Source: Pacificitalea manganoxidans
GTDB lineage: Bacteria > Pseudomonadota > Alphaproteobacteria > Rhodobacterales > Rhodobacteraceae
Direction of reading: 5' to 3'
Length of the DNA stretch: 64,000 bases
Assembly: GCF_002504165.1 (NCBI RefSeq)
Contig: NZ_CP021404.1
Coordinates: forward strand, 806,001 to 870,000
In this document: positions 18,439 through 26,312 of the stretch, in pieces
How positions within the stretch are numbered: the stretch's first letter is position 1
Layout: every line of letters begins with the position of its first letter
Translations under genes and position numbers: made by a program
The notes under the pieces: model-generated
What the model saw: only the letters and a program-made list of their open reading frames with translations
What the model was told of the DNA's origin: nothing
Databases searched by the model: none

Positions 18439-19101
18439 ATGTATACGCCCCCCGCCTTTGCCGAGCCGCGCCCCGACCGGGTGCTGGGGCTGGTCGAAGC
18501 GCATGATTTCGCCACGCTCGTTCATGCCGATGGCACCGATGTGGCGCTGACCCAAGCGCCGGTGTTTCTGCACACGCCCCGCCATGCGGCGGAGGCCACA
18601 GCGGTCGAGGGCGCGACGTTGGAGTTGCACCTTGCCCGCGCCAACGCGCTGTGCCGCAGGTTGGAGCAGGTGCCGCGCCTGACCGTCGCCGTGCTGGGTC
18701 CGTCCCATTACATCACGCCCAGTTGGTATGAGACGCATGGCATGGTGCCGACATGGAATTACGCCGCCGTGCACCTGCATTGCGATGTCGTGCCCTTCAC
18801 CGATCCCGACCGCCTGCACGCGCTGTTTGATCGCACCGCCGAAGCCTATGAGCCCGCTGTGGGGGGCGATTGGTCCCGCGCGGGCGACCGCCAGCAGATG
18901 GTCGATAAGCTGATCCGCGGCATCATCGGCTACCGCCTGACCGTGCGATCCCATGAGGCCAGCTTCAAGATGAGCCAGAATAAGACCCCCGCCGACCGCA
19001 CCGCGGTGATCGACGGGTTGAACGGGCTCGATACGCCCGCCGCGCGGGAGGTGGCCACCATGATGGCCGACTATCTCCGGGAGACCAGCACAGATGACTG
19101 A
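18439..19101 (+). CDS. FMN-binding PaiB-like protein
   Basis: This 220-residue protein follows the PaiB/FMN_bind_2 pattern: an N-terminal MYTPPAFAEP (family consensus MYxPxxF), LELHLARANALCRRL, the VLGPSHYITPSWYE motif (residues ~78-91), VPTWNYAAVHLH and a C-terminal SFKMSQNKTPADRTAVIDGL that fits the family's KLSQNR signature. PaiB of Bacillus is an FMN-binding negative regulator of extracellular enzymes; here the role is unproven. It starts 3 bases after the GntR stop and overlaps the next gene by 8 bases. Confidence 0.88.
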   Translation: MYTPPAFAEPRPDRVLGLVEAHDFATLVHADGTDVALTQAPVFLHTPRHAAEATAVEGATLELHLARANALCRRLEQVPRLTVAVLGPSHYITPSWYETHGMVPTWNYAAVHLHCDVVPFTDPDRLHALFDRTAEAYEPAVGGDWSRAGDRQQMVDKLIRGIIGYRLTVRSHEASFKMSQNKTPADRTAVIDGLNGLDTPAAREVATMMADYLRETSTDD

Positions 19102-20020
19102 CGCCACCCCCTATCACCTTGATCGCGACGTGGTCGCCTATCATTGCGGGCGCGATCTGCCGCCGCGCCTGACCGTGGCGCCGGGCAGCATCGTCACCGT
19201 CGCCACCCATGACGCGCGCAGCGGGCGGCTGAAGCAGCCCGAAGACGTGATCCCCACCGCGCCCGATTTCGACGCGCCGGGCTACCCCAAGACCAACCCC
19301 GTCACCGGCCCCATCGCGGTCGAAGGCGCGGAGCCCGGCGATGCGCTGGCGGTGACGATCCTCGACATCGATCTGGACCCGCAGGGCTTCATCATCGCGC
19401 GACCCGAATGGGGCGTGGTGCAAAACAGCGTGCCGCATCAGGTCGCGCGCATGCTGCCGGTGCGCGACGGCGCGGTGGAATTTGGCCCCGGCATCCGCAT
19501 CCCGCTGCGGCCCAATGTGGGCACTATCGGCACCGCGCCTGCGGGCGACGGCGTGGCGACCATCCATTGCGGGCGGCATGGCGGCAACATGGACAGCAAC
19601 GCGATCCGCCCCGGCACCACGGTGCATCTGCCGGTCAATGTCGCGCAGGGTCTGCTGTTCGTGGGCGACGTCCACGCGGTGATGTCGGATAGCGAGGCCG
19701 TCGGCACCGGCTGCGAGATCGGCGCCCGCGTCACCCTGCGCGTCGATCTGGTCAAGGGCGCCGCCCGCGATTGGCCGTGGATGGAAACCGACACCAAGAT
19801 CATCAGCTACGGCGCCGCCCCGGTCTATGAGGACGCCGCCGAAATCGCGATGGAGCAGATGATCGATATGGTCGCCACCCGCCATGACCTCAGCCCCGCC
19901 GAGGCATTCATGCTGATCGGGTTGGCGGGCGATATGCGGATCAACCAATCCTGCCGCTCGCCCATCGATATCAGCATGCGGGTCGAATTCCCCAAGAAAC
20001 TGGACGGGCTGGCACGATGA
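19094..20020 (+). CDS. Acetamidase/formamidase family amidohydrolase
   Basis: The protein has 308 residues and belongs to the FmdA/AmdA fold. Motifs are APGSIVTVATHDARSG, NPVTGPIAVEGAEPGDALAV (residues ~70-89), a GTIGTAPAGDG turn and the HGGNMDSNAIRPGTTVHLPV block (residues ~161-180), which carries the family's invariant His and Asp. The late AFMLIGLAGDMRINQ helix is also typical. Members hydrolyse short-chain amides to carboxylate plus ammonia. It lies in a four-gene overlapping run, so the amide is likely an intermediate from the imported compound. Confidence 0.9.
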   Translation: MTDATPYHLDRDVVAYHCGRDLPPRLTVAPGSIVTVATHDARSGRLKQPEDVIPTAPDFDAPGYPKTNPVTGPIAVEGAEPGDALAVTILDIDLDPQGFIIARPEWGVVQNSVPHQVARMLPVRDGAVEFGPGIRIPLRPNVGTIGTAPAGDGVATIHCGRHGGNMDSNAIRPGTTVHLPVNVAQGLLFVGDVHAVMSDSEAVGTGCEIGARVTLRVDLVKGAARDWPWMETDTKIISYGAAPVYEDAAEIAMEQMIDMVATRHDLSPAEAFMLIGLAGDMRINQSCRSPIDISMRVEFPKKLDGLAR

Positions 20021-20034
20021 GGAGCGACGATCCG

Positions 20035-21213
20035 ATGACCGACACCACGACGCCCGAAACCGCGACGCCCACCACCGCGACGCCCGAAACCGCGCCCGAT
20101 CCGCTAAACGGTCTTGTGCGGCCCGAATTGCTGGCGCTTGCCGATTACAACGCAGGCGTATCGCTGGAAAAGATGCGCGCCGAACTGGGGCTCGACCGGG
20201 TGGTGAAGCTCGACAGCAACGAAAACCCGCTGTCCTGCTCCCCCGCCGTGGGGCCTGCGATGCAGGCGGTGCAGGACCGGATTTTCCGCTATCCCGACCG
20301 CGAAGAACTGCGCCTGCGCGCCGCGCTCTCGCGGGATCTGGGCGTCGGGCCGGACCGGCTGGCCTTTACCGCCGGGTCCGAAGATCTGGTTTCGATCCTG
20401 TTTCGCATGGTGCTGCGCCCCGGCGATACGGTGCTGACCGCTGTTCCGGCCTTCGGGCTTTATGAGATCTGCGCGCAACATGCCTCCGCGCACACGCAAA
20501 AGGTGCCGTTCAACGCCGATTGGAGCTTCCCTGTCGATGCGCTGATCGCCGCGCTTGCGGACAGGCCGCGCGTGCTGGTGATCTGTTCGCCCTGCAATCC
20601 GGTCGGCGCGGCAATCACGCTCGATGATCTGGACCGGCTGCTGCGCGCGGCCAGTGCGGACACGCTGGTGGTGCTAGATGAGGCCTATGTGGAGTTCATG
20701 GACGACGCCACGCGGGGCCAGCATTTTGAACGGCTGAAGGCCCATGACGGCCCGTGGATGGCGCTGCGCACCTTCTCCAAGGCTTATGGTCTGGCCGGGC
20801 TGCGCATCGGCTATGGCATCGCCCATCATCCCGCCTTGGCAGCGGCGGTCTATAAAGTGCGCTCTCCCTTCAATGTCAGCGCCACCGCGCTGGCAGGGGC
20901 CGAGGCCGCCTATGGGGACCAAGATCATGTCGCCGCCACCCGTGACTTCGTCGCCGGGGAGCGTGACCGCGTCGCGGCGGCGCTGCGTGCGATGGGGCTC
21001 GATCCGGCGCCATCGCAGGGCAATTTCCTGTTCTTCGACTGTCGCCGCCCCGCGCGGGCCGTAGCGGACCATCTGCGCGCGCAGGGTGTGCTGATAAAGC
21101 CGTGGCACGAGGCCGATTATCGCACCTGCGCCCGCGTCACCATCGGCCGGGCCGAGGATAACGATACCTTCCTCGCGACGTTGAAACGGGTCTTGGCGGA
21201 GGACGCGCTGTGA
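20035..21213 (+). CDS. PLP-dependent class I/II aminotransferase (HisC-like)
   Basis: The protein has 392 residues. The PLP lysine lies in TFSKAYGLAGLRIGYG (residues ~237-252), with the upstream aminotransferase motifs LDSNENPL, FRYPDREELRLR, CSPCNPVGAAI and VVLDEAYVEF. Family similarity is to histidinol-phosphate aminotransferases, but the operon suggests a catabolic amine donor instead. A repetitive Thr/Pro/Glu lead (TPETATPTTATPETA) precedes the fold. ATG 20035 is preferred over ATG 20017 because GAGGAG (20019-20024) precedes it; 20017 would overlap the amidase stop. Confidence 0.88.
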   Translation: MTDTTTPETATPTTATPETAPDPLNGLVRPELLALADYNAGVSLEKMRAELGLDRVVKLDSNENPLSCSPAVGPAMQAVQDRIFRYPDREELRLRAALSRDLGVGPDRLAFTAGSEDLVSILFRMVLRPGDTVLTAVPAFGLYEICAQHASAHTQKVPFNADWSFPVDALIAALADRPRVLVICSPCNPVGAAITLDDLDRLLRAASADTLVVLDEAYVEFMDDATRGQHFERLKAHDGPWMALRTFSKAYGLAGLRIGYGIAHHPALAAAVYKVRSPFNVSATALAGAEAAYGDQDHVAATRDFVAGERDRVAAALRAMGLDPAPSQGNFLFFDCRRPARAVADHLRAQGVLIKPWHEADYRTCARVTIGRAEDNDTFLATLKRVLAEDAL

Positions 21214-22325
21214 GCGCGGGCAGGACTGCGGCCGGGACTATGACCGGGACTGTGGGCAGGACTGCGGGTGCGCGCGCCACGCTGCCCCCGATCGAGGAGG
21301 GCATCGCCGATCCCTTCGCCACGCTGACGCCCGAGATCGTCGAATTCACGCGCCGCATGGCCGCTGACGCCGCCGCCCATCCCCGCCGCGACCGGGTGCC
21401 CGTGGCCGAGGCCCGGCGCATCGCCGCCGCCGTGCGCGCGCCGTGGGCAGAAGGCGGGCCGCGCATGGCCCGGCAGACCGAATACCACGCGCCCACCCGC
21501 CACGGCCCGGTGCGGCTGCGGCTTTATCAGCCCGAAGGCTGCGCCTCCACCGAAACGGGCGCCCCCGCGCCGGTGTTGATCTACCTGCCGGGCGGCGGCT
21601 GGACCCTGTTTGACATCGACACCCATGACCGGGTGATGCGCGAATATGCCCACCGCACCGGGATCGCGGTCGCGGGCATCGACTACACCCGCGCCCCCGA
21701 GGCGAAATTCCCGCAGGCCATCGAAGAGATCACCGACACCGTAGCGTGGCTTGCCGCGCAGGCGCCGACGCTGGGCATCGATCCGACCGCGATGCTGCTG
21801 GGCGGCGACAGCGCCGGGGCCAACCTGACCGTCGCGGTGGCGCTGGGGTTGCGCGGTGCCGGGACGCCGCGCCTGCGCGGGATGGTGCTGAATTACGGCG
21901 TTTACGATCCATGCGCGCTGCGCGGCTCGACCCTGCGGTTCGGCGGCGGGGATCTGCCGCTTTCAAGCCATGTGATGCAGTGGTTCACGTGGACCTACCT
22001 GCGCCATGCCGGGCAGATCAACGACCGCCGGGTGCGGGTCTTGGGCGCGGATCTGACCGGGTTGCCGCCCGCGCTGCTGATCGTTGCCGATCACGATCTG
22101 CTGTTTGACGAAAACCTCGACATGGCGACGGCGCTCAAGGCCTACGGAGTGTCGGCGGATCTGCGGGTCTATCCCGGCACGGTGCATAGTTTTCTCGAAG
22201 CGGTCGCAATCGCCCCCGTGGCCGCCGCGGCCTTCAACGACAGCGCGGCATGGATGCGGGCATTGCTGCGCCTGACACCGCGCGACGGCGCGGCGGATCT
22301 GGCGATGGACGCGGAACGGGTCTGA
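21210..22325 (+). CDS. Alpha/beta hydrolase, hormone-sensitive-lipase/acetyl esterase type
   Basis: The protein has 371 residues from a GTG that overlaps the aminotransferase stop. The nucleophile elbow is GDSAG (near residue 200). The acid is in IVADHDLLFDE and the His in GTVHSFLE. The oxyanion motif, normally HGGGW, reads PGGGW here. The first ~40 residues are Gly/Ala/Thr-rich and may not be folded. Homologues hydrolyse esters, and some hydrolyse formyl or acyl amides. It is the last gene of the run. Confidence 0.85.
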   Translation: MSAGRTAAGTMTGTVGRTAGARATLPPIEEGIADPFATLTPEIVEFTRRMAADAAAHPRRDRVPVAEARRIAAAVRAPWAEGGPRMARQTEYHAPTRHGPVRLRLYQPEGCASTETGAPAPVLIYLPGGGWTLFDIDTHDRVMREYAHRTGIAVAGIDYTRAPEAKFPQAIEEITDTVAWLAAQAPTLGIDPTAMLLGGDSAGANLTVAVALGLRGAGTPRLRGMVLNYGVYDPCALRGSTLRFGGGDLPLSSHVMQWFTWTYLRHAGQINDRRVRVLGADLTGLPPALLIVADHDLLFDENLDMATALKAYGVSADLRVYPGTVHSFLEAVAIAPVAAAAFNDSAAWMRALLRLTPRDGAADLAMDAERV

Positions 22326-22429
22326 CGCCGGATGCGGCATGGCGCGGGGTGCCTCGGGCACAGAACATGGGGCACGGGGCGCGCGTGGCGGCAGTGCGGG
22401 GCAGGGGGCCTGAGCCCCCCGCGCCGGAA

Positions 22430-23020
22430 TCACTTGTTCATACGCGCCAGTTGCGCCTGAAGCTCGGCCAGTTGCTTCTTGATGGTTTCAAGATCCTCGC
22501 CCCCCTGCGCGGTCTCGTCCTCCTCCCGTGCGGGGCCGGACCATCCGCCCATGCCGGGCATCGGCGGCACGCCGGGCACCGTGGGCATGCCGCTGGTCAT
22601 CGCCTTCACGAACGCTTCCTGCTGGCGCTGCATCGCGTCGAAACCGGGCATCGAGGACATCGGGTTTATCTTGCCCATGTTCTCCATCATCTTCGACTGG
22701 CCGTCCTGCAGCATCTCGAAGCTCATGGCGAGGAACTGCGGCACCACGCTTTGCGCCTGCGTCGTGTAGCTGCGCACCAGATCGGTCAGCACGTTGAGCG
22801 GCAGAACGCTTTCGCCCTTGCTCTCGTGCTCGGCGATGATCTGAAGCAGATACTGCCGGGTCAGGTCGTCGCCGGATTTCAGATCGACGATCTGCACTTC
22901 GCGGCCTTCACGGATGAACCGGGCGATATCCTCAAGCGTGACGTAGTCGCTGGTCTCGGTGTTGTAGAGCCTGCGACTGGCATAGCGCTTGATCAGCAGG
23001 GGACCGGATTTTTCTGCCAC
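22430..23020 (-). CDS. phaR: Polyhydroxyalkanoate synthesis repressor PhaR
   Basis: The protein has 196 residues. The N-terminal PHB/PHA-accumulation regulator DNA-binding domain (residues ~10-70: IKRYASRRLYNTETSDYVTL, then EDIARFIREG) is intact. A PHB_acc repeat follows (LLQIIAEHESKGESVLP, residues ~79-95). A Met/Gly/Pro linker and a terminal coiled coil (LETIKKQLAELQAQL) complete it. PhaR represses phasin and its own gene and is released by binding nascent PHA. The start is GTG with GGGAGG 6 bases upstream. A probable operator lies at 23036-23046. Confidence 0.95.
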   Translation of the reverse strand: MAEKSGPLLIKRYASRRLYNTETSDYVTLEDIARFIREGREVQIVDLKSGDDLTRQYLLQIIAEHESKGESVLPLNVLTDLVRSYTTQAQSVVPQFLAMSFEMLQDGQSKMMENMGKINPMSSMPGFDAMQRQQEAFVKAMTSGMPTVPGVPPMPGMGGWSGPAREEDETAQGGEDLETIKKQLAELQAQLARMNK

Positions 23021-23035
23021 ACTGGACCTCCCGTA

Positions 23036-23046
23036 TTGCGGTGCAG
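23036..23046. promoter_or_regulatory. Probable PhaR operator upstream of phaR
   Basis: TTGC-GGT-GCAG matches the CTGC-N3-GCAG pattern reported for Rhodobacter/Paracoccus PhaR in 10 of 11 positions, allowing any spacer. It lies 16 bases upstream of the phaR start codon, a place suited to autorepression. Confidence 0.5.
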
Positions 23047-23183
23047 AAACCGTAGTCCCGCCGTGGGGGAAAGAAAAGCATTACCTTGGCATGTAAATTG
23101 CAGGGACTTCACCACTGTGGTTTCTGCGGGCGGGGGTGCTTGGCAGGTATATGTTCGGCGGTGGAATGACCGGGCGCACCGTA

Positions 23184-23389
23184 AGCCTGCCCGTGGGATG
23201 GCGCTGCACCAAATGAGCGGCGCGCTTTATGGTCCCATGAGCCTCTCCGCTCCGAGGTCAGTGCAAGGTGGCCAAGCGCCAGCCCGCAGGGACGGGCAGG
23301 CGCTCGCCCGCGTGCCCTGCGGGCTTGTTCGCGGGCGGGGGCGCTTAGTTCGAAGGTTGCGTCAGCGCCTAAAGACTGGGCCTGACGTA
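23184..23389 (+). repeat. Structured intergenic repeat, copy A (full)
   Basis: First unit of a 206-bp-period array. Left arm GCCTGCCCGTGGGAT (23185-23199); core with CGCGCTTTATGG (23221-23232) and CTCCGCTCCGAGGTCAG; hairpin 1 with arms AGCGCC-A-GCCCG and CGGGC-A-GGCGCT (23275-23304); hairpin 2 with outer arms CGCCCGCG (23305-23312) and CGCGGGCG (23330-23337) enclosing GCCC-TGC-GGGC. A tail to 23389 is shared with copy B. Any reading frame here (for example one beginning MALHQ) is not kept in other copies. Confidence 0.9.
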
Positions 23390-23595
23390 AGCCTGCCCGG
23401 GGGATGGCGCTGCACCAAATTAGCGGCGCGCTTTATGGTGCCAAGTCGCTCTTCGATCAAAGGTCAGCCCGAGGTAACAAAGCGCCAGCCCGCTCGGACG
23501 GGCAGGCGCTCGCTCTCGCGCCCTTCGGGCTTGTCCGAGAGCGGATGCGCTTAGTTCGAAGATTGCGTCAGCGCCTGAAGACCGGGCCTGATGCA
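23390..23595 (+). repeat. Structured intergenic repeat, copy B (full)
   Basis: Exactly 206 bases after copy A, with the same order of parts. Hairpin 2 carries the other outer-stem allele, CGCTCTCG (23511-23518) and CGAGAGCG (23536-23543), and an inner GCCC-TTC-GGGC. The tail TTAGTTCGAAGATTGCGTCA matches copy A at nearly every base, which points to local duplication. Confidence 0.9.
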
Positions 23596-23668
23596 AGCCA
23601 GCCCGCCGGAACGGGCAGGCGCTCGCTCTCGCGGCTTCCGGCCTTGCCCGAGAGCGGATGCGCTTAGC
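23596..23668 (+). repeat. Structured intergenic repeat, copy C (left arm and core missing)
   Basis: It begins at the expected 206-base phase but goes straight from the AAG of a left arm into hairpin 1 (GCCCG...CGGGC-A-GGCGCT). Hairpin 2 follows with CGCTCTCG/CGAGAGCG outer arms. The junction fits recombination between the left arm and the similar hairpin 1 arm, which would delete about 90 bases. Confidence 0.8.
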
Positions 23669-23742
23669 TCACCGGGTGGCATATCCGCGCCGCGGACACC
23701 GCCGCGTGCGCAACCCCCGCCCCCCGGCATGCCCCGCGCAGC

Positions 23743-23773
23743 AAAAAGGGGCAGACCGGATGGTCTGCCCCTT
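23743..23773 (-). terminator. Intrinsic terminator of the phasin gene
   Basis: AAGGGGCAGACC (23746-23757) pairs perfectly with GGTCTGCCCCTT (23762-23773) around a 4-base loop. On the minus strand the stem runs into five T residues (23747-23743). It is ~100 bases past the phasin stop. A second hairpin (GGGCGTTCG 23774-23782 with CGAACGCCC 23796-23804, then TTTGTCT) abuts it and would act on plus-strand transcripts. Confidence 0.85.
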
Positions 23774-23871
23774 GGGCGTTCGTCGGGAGGAGGGCCGAAC
23801 GCCCTTTGTCTGACGCAGGGCCCGCGCGGGAGGAGCGACGCGGGCGCCGTCAGGCAATCGTCATCCGCGCC

Positions 23872-24321
23872 TTACTTGGCGGCTGCGGAGGCTTTCTTGG
23901 CGGCGCTGGTCGCGTCGGTGGTGGCTTTCTTCATCGCCGCGGTGGTGTCTTCGGAGAAGTCCTTGCCAGCGGCGAGCATCAGCTCGACGGTTTCCATCTG
24001 CACTTTCTTCGCGACTTCGGCGAAGGCAGCCATGGTTTCAGCAACCATCTCGGCCTGCGAGGAGGCGAAATCGGTCATGGCCTTGGAATAGTCGGTGGGC
24101 TCTTCCTTGACGGTGGCCACTTCGCCCATCTTGGAGATGGTTTCCTTGGTCCATTTTGCGGAAATCTCGGTGGATTTCTCAGCGGCTTCCAGAGCCACTT
24201 TCGACATCTTCTCACCCAGCAGGGCGGAGGTCTTGAATGCGTCCTGCAGCGAGGTGGTGTCCATCGGGAAGGACGCCATCATTTCCTGCATCATCTTGGT
24301 CATGTCGTTCGGGGTAGCCAT
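23872..24321 (-). CDS. Phasin-family PHA granule-associated protein
   Basis: This 149-residue protein is almost wholly helical, without Cys or Trp-rich motifs apart from one Trp. Repeated amphipathic Ala/Lys/Glu/Met segments (FKTSALLGEKMSKVALEAAE, SAKWTKETISKM, AEMVAETMAAFAEVAKKVQM) match alphaproteobacterial phasins, and the tail is Ala/Lys-rich. Phasins coat PHA granules and control their size. The ATG at 24321 follows AAGGACC with good spacing; an in-frame extension upstream would start at the promoter and is not used. Its promoter holds two PhaR-type sites. Confidence 0.88.
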   Translation of the reverse strand: MATPNDMTKMMQEMMASFPMDTTSLQDAFKTSALLGEKMSKVALEAAEKSTEISAKWTKETISKMGEVATVKEEPTDYSKAMTDFASSQAEMVAETMAAFAEVAKKVQMETVELMLAAGKDFSEDTTAAMKKATTDATSAAKKASAAAK

Positions 24322-24368
24322 ATCAAAGGTCCTTACTTGTAAGCGGTTCGCTGTTCTGCCTTGACCGA

Positions 24369-24397
24369 TAGATACTTTCTGCACTGCGGCATTTCAA
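24369..24397 (-). promoter_or_regulatory. Sigma-70-type promoter of the phasin gene
   Basis: On the minus strand TTGAAA (24397-24392), 17 bases, TATCTA (24374-24369). The predicted start near 24362 leaves a ~40-base leader to the ATG at 24321. A PhaR-type site sits inside the spacer, so PhaR binding should exclude RNA polymerase. Confidence 0.7.
24379..24389. promoter_or_regulatory. Probable PhaR operator 1 (in the phasin promoter spacer)
   Basis: CTGC-ACT-GCGG differs from CTGC-N3-GCAG at one base and lies between the -35 and -10 elements. Confidence 0.6.
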
Positions 24398-24405
24398 GAG
24401 TTTTT

Positions 24406-24416
24406 CTGCACTGCAG
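24406..24416. promoter_or_regulatory. Probable PhaR operator 2 (upstream of the phasin -35)
   Basis: CTGC-ACT-GCAG is an exact match to CTGC-N3-GCAG. Its centre is 27 bases from operator 1, and it lies just upstream of the -35 box. The two sites share the same ACT spacer. Confidence 0.65.
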
Positions 24417-24461
24417 CAAAAAAATCTGCCCCTAGGTCACCCTTGGCCCCCATAGGCGCGC

Positions 24462-26312
24462 TCAACCCTTTGGCAAAACGTAATTTCCCGGCGCATCCGC
24501 CAGCGGGGGGAAATCGTCAGACCCGGGGGCACGGGCCGCGACACGGGCGCCGGAGCGCTTTTTGAGCCAGGAGTCCCAGCGCATCCACCATGTTCCTTCG
24601 GTGAATTCCGCGCCCTTCAGCCATGTTTCGGCGTCCAAGGTAACGTCGTCATTGGTGTAGTGGCCGTATTTGCGCTTGCTCGGCGGGTTGACGATTCCCG
24701 CGATATGACCGGACTGCGACAGCACAAAGCTTTTGTGCTTCGAGCCCATGCCCCGCATCCCGTCAAAGGACGATTTCCACGCGGCGATATGATCGGTTTC
24801 GCAGGCGATCATCATCAAGGGCAGATCCACGTCGCGCAGGCGCAGGGTCTCGCCGCAGATCTCGACGCCCTCCTCCCCGGCAAAGCGGTTTCCCTGACAC
24901 AGCCAGCGCAGATACTCGATCGTCATGCGCCCGGCCAGATTGGTGCTGTCGCCGTTCCAATAGAGCAGGTCAAATGCGGGCGGCGCCTCGCCCAGCATGT
25001 AGCTCTTGATCGCGGGCTGATAGACAAGGTCGTTGGACCGCAGATAGCTGAATGTCCGCGACATGTAGAAACTGTCGAGATAGCCGTGCTTGCGCGCCTC
25101 GGCCTCGATCCCGTCGACGAAGTCATCCTCCAGAAACACCCCGAATTCGCCCTGATCGGAAAAATCGGTCAGCGTGGTAAAGAAGGTGGCGGAGCGCACG
25201 GATTTGTCGCCGCGCTTCTTCATCAGGCTGAGCGTCAGCGACAGGGTGGTGCCCGCGATGCAGTAGCCGACCGCGTTGACCTTATCCTCGCCGGTGATCT
25301 GTTTCACCGTGTCGATGGCGGTCAGGTAGCCCTCTTCGATATAGTCGTTCAGACCCACATCGGCATAGGACGCATCGGGATTGACCCAGCTGACCACGAA
25401 CAGGGTGTAGCCCTGATCGACGATCCAGCGGATTAACGAATTCTGCGGCTTCAGGTCCAGAATGTAGAATTTGTTGATCCACGGCGGAAAGATGATGAGC
25501 GGTGTCGCCTGCACCTGATCGGTCGTCGGCGCATATTGGATCAACTCGAACAGTCGGTTGCGATAGACCACCTTGCCCTCGGCGGTGGCGATGTTGCCGC
25601 CCACCTGAAACGCGCCGCGATCGGCAAGCGTCACCACCAGATCGCCGTTATTGGCCTCCAGATCCCGCACAAGGTTCTCCAGCCCGTCGACAAGGCTCTG
25701 CCCCTCGGTGGCGACGGCCCGTGACAGCGCTTCGGGATTGGTGCCAAGGAAGTTGGTCGGGCTCATCATGTCGATGATCTGCCGCGAGAAAAATTCTAGC
25801 CGCTGCTTGTCCTTTGGGCTCAGCCCCTCGACATCGGCGACGGCCTGCCGCATCGCCTCGCTCGACAGCATGTATTGCTGTTTGAGGTAGTTGAAATAGG
25901 GATGCGTCGCCCAATGCGGGTCCGAAAATCGCTTATCCGTCGGGGTCGGGTCCTGCGGCGGGCTGAGCGGGGCCTGCATCATCGCCTGCTGCGCATCGAC
26001 ATAGTGTTTCAGCGTCTTGCCCCAGTAGCTGATCTGATGTTCCAGCAGCTTGGCGGGGTTCGACATCCATTCCGTCATATAGGCGGTCGACGCTTTCAGC
26101 ATCAGATCCTGTCCCGGCCCCTGTAGGGACGGATCGATCTGACGCTTCTGGGAAAAGGCCGCGATCAGGCGCTTGGTCAGCGCGTCGATCTTGCGCAGGT
26201 TTTCTTCCAGCAATTCGGTTTCAGCGGCGCTGGCCGCGTCGGTGCCGGTCTTGCCGCCTGTGCCCTTGCCGCCGGTTCCGTCCGGGCCCTGCACTTTTTG
26301 GTCAGTTGTCAT
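24462..26312 (-). CDS. phaC: Class I poly(3-hydroxyalkanoate) synthase
   Basis: The protein has 616 residues, a usual class I length. A Gly/Thr-rich lead (~1-30) precedes the PhaC N-terminal domain (SDPHWATHPYFNYLKQQYML near residues 130-150). The alpha/beta-hydrolase core carries the nucleophile Cys351 in the lipase-like box GYCIAG, the acid in ACETDHIAAW and the His in LSQSGHIAGIV. It polymerises hydroxyacyl-CoA on the granule surface. It is divergent from phaZ and codirectional with phasin and phaR, the standard PHA cluster of this group. Confidence 0.97.
   Translation of the reverse strand: MTTDQKVQGPDGTGGKGTGGKTGTDAASAAETELLEENLRKIDALTKRLIAAFSQKRQIDPSLQGPGQDLMLKASTAYMTEWMSNPAKLLEHQISYWGKTLKHYVDAQQAMMQAPLSPPQDPTPTDKRFSDPHWATHPYFNYLKQQYMLSSEAMRQAVADVEGLSPKDKQRLEFFSRQIIDMMSPTNFLGTNPEALSRAVATEGQSLVDGLENLVRDLEANNGDLVVTLADRGAFQVGGNIATAEGKVVYRNRLFELIQYAPTTDQVQATPLIIFPPWINKFYILDLKPQNSLIRWIVDQGYTLFVVSWVNPDASYADVGLNDYIEEGYLTAIDTVKQITGEDKVNAVGYCIAGTTLSLTLSLMKKRGDKSVRSATFFTTLTDFSDQGEFGVFLEDDFVDGIEAEARKHGYLDSFYMSRTFSYLRSNDLVYQPAIKSYMLGEAPPAFDLLYWNGDSTNLAGRMTIEYLRWLCQGNRFAGEEGVEICGETLRLRDVDLPLMMIACETDHIAAWKSSFDGMRGMGSKHKSFVLSQSGHIAGIVNPPSKRKYGHYTNDDVTLDAETWLKGAEFTEGTWWMRWDSWLKKRSGARVAARAPGSDDFPPLADAPGNYVLPKG

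Noticed and set aside
22404-22422. GGGGG...CCCCC hairpin between the hydrolase gene and phaR as a terminator
   Set aside because: The stem is short and no T-tract follows on either strand.
22250-23554. Long + strand reading frame through phaR and repeat copies A-B
   Set aside because: It is antisense to phaR and its right part is repeat sequence whose frame is not conserved in other copies.
23184-23668. CRISPR array
   Set aside because: The units are ~206 bp, whole units are repeated rather than short repeats with unique spacers, and no cas gene is present.
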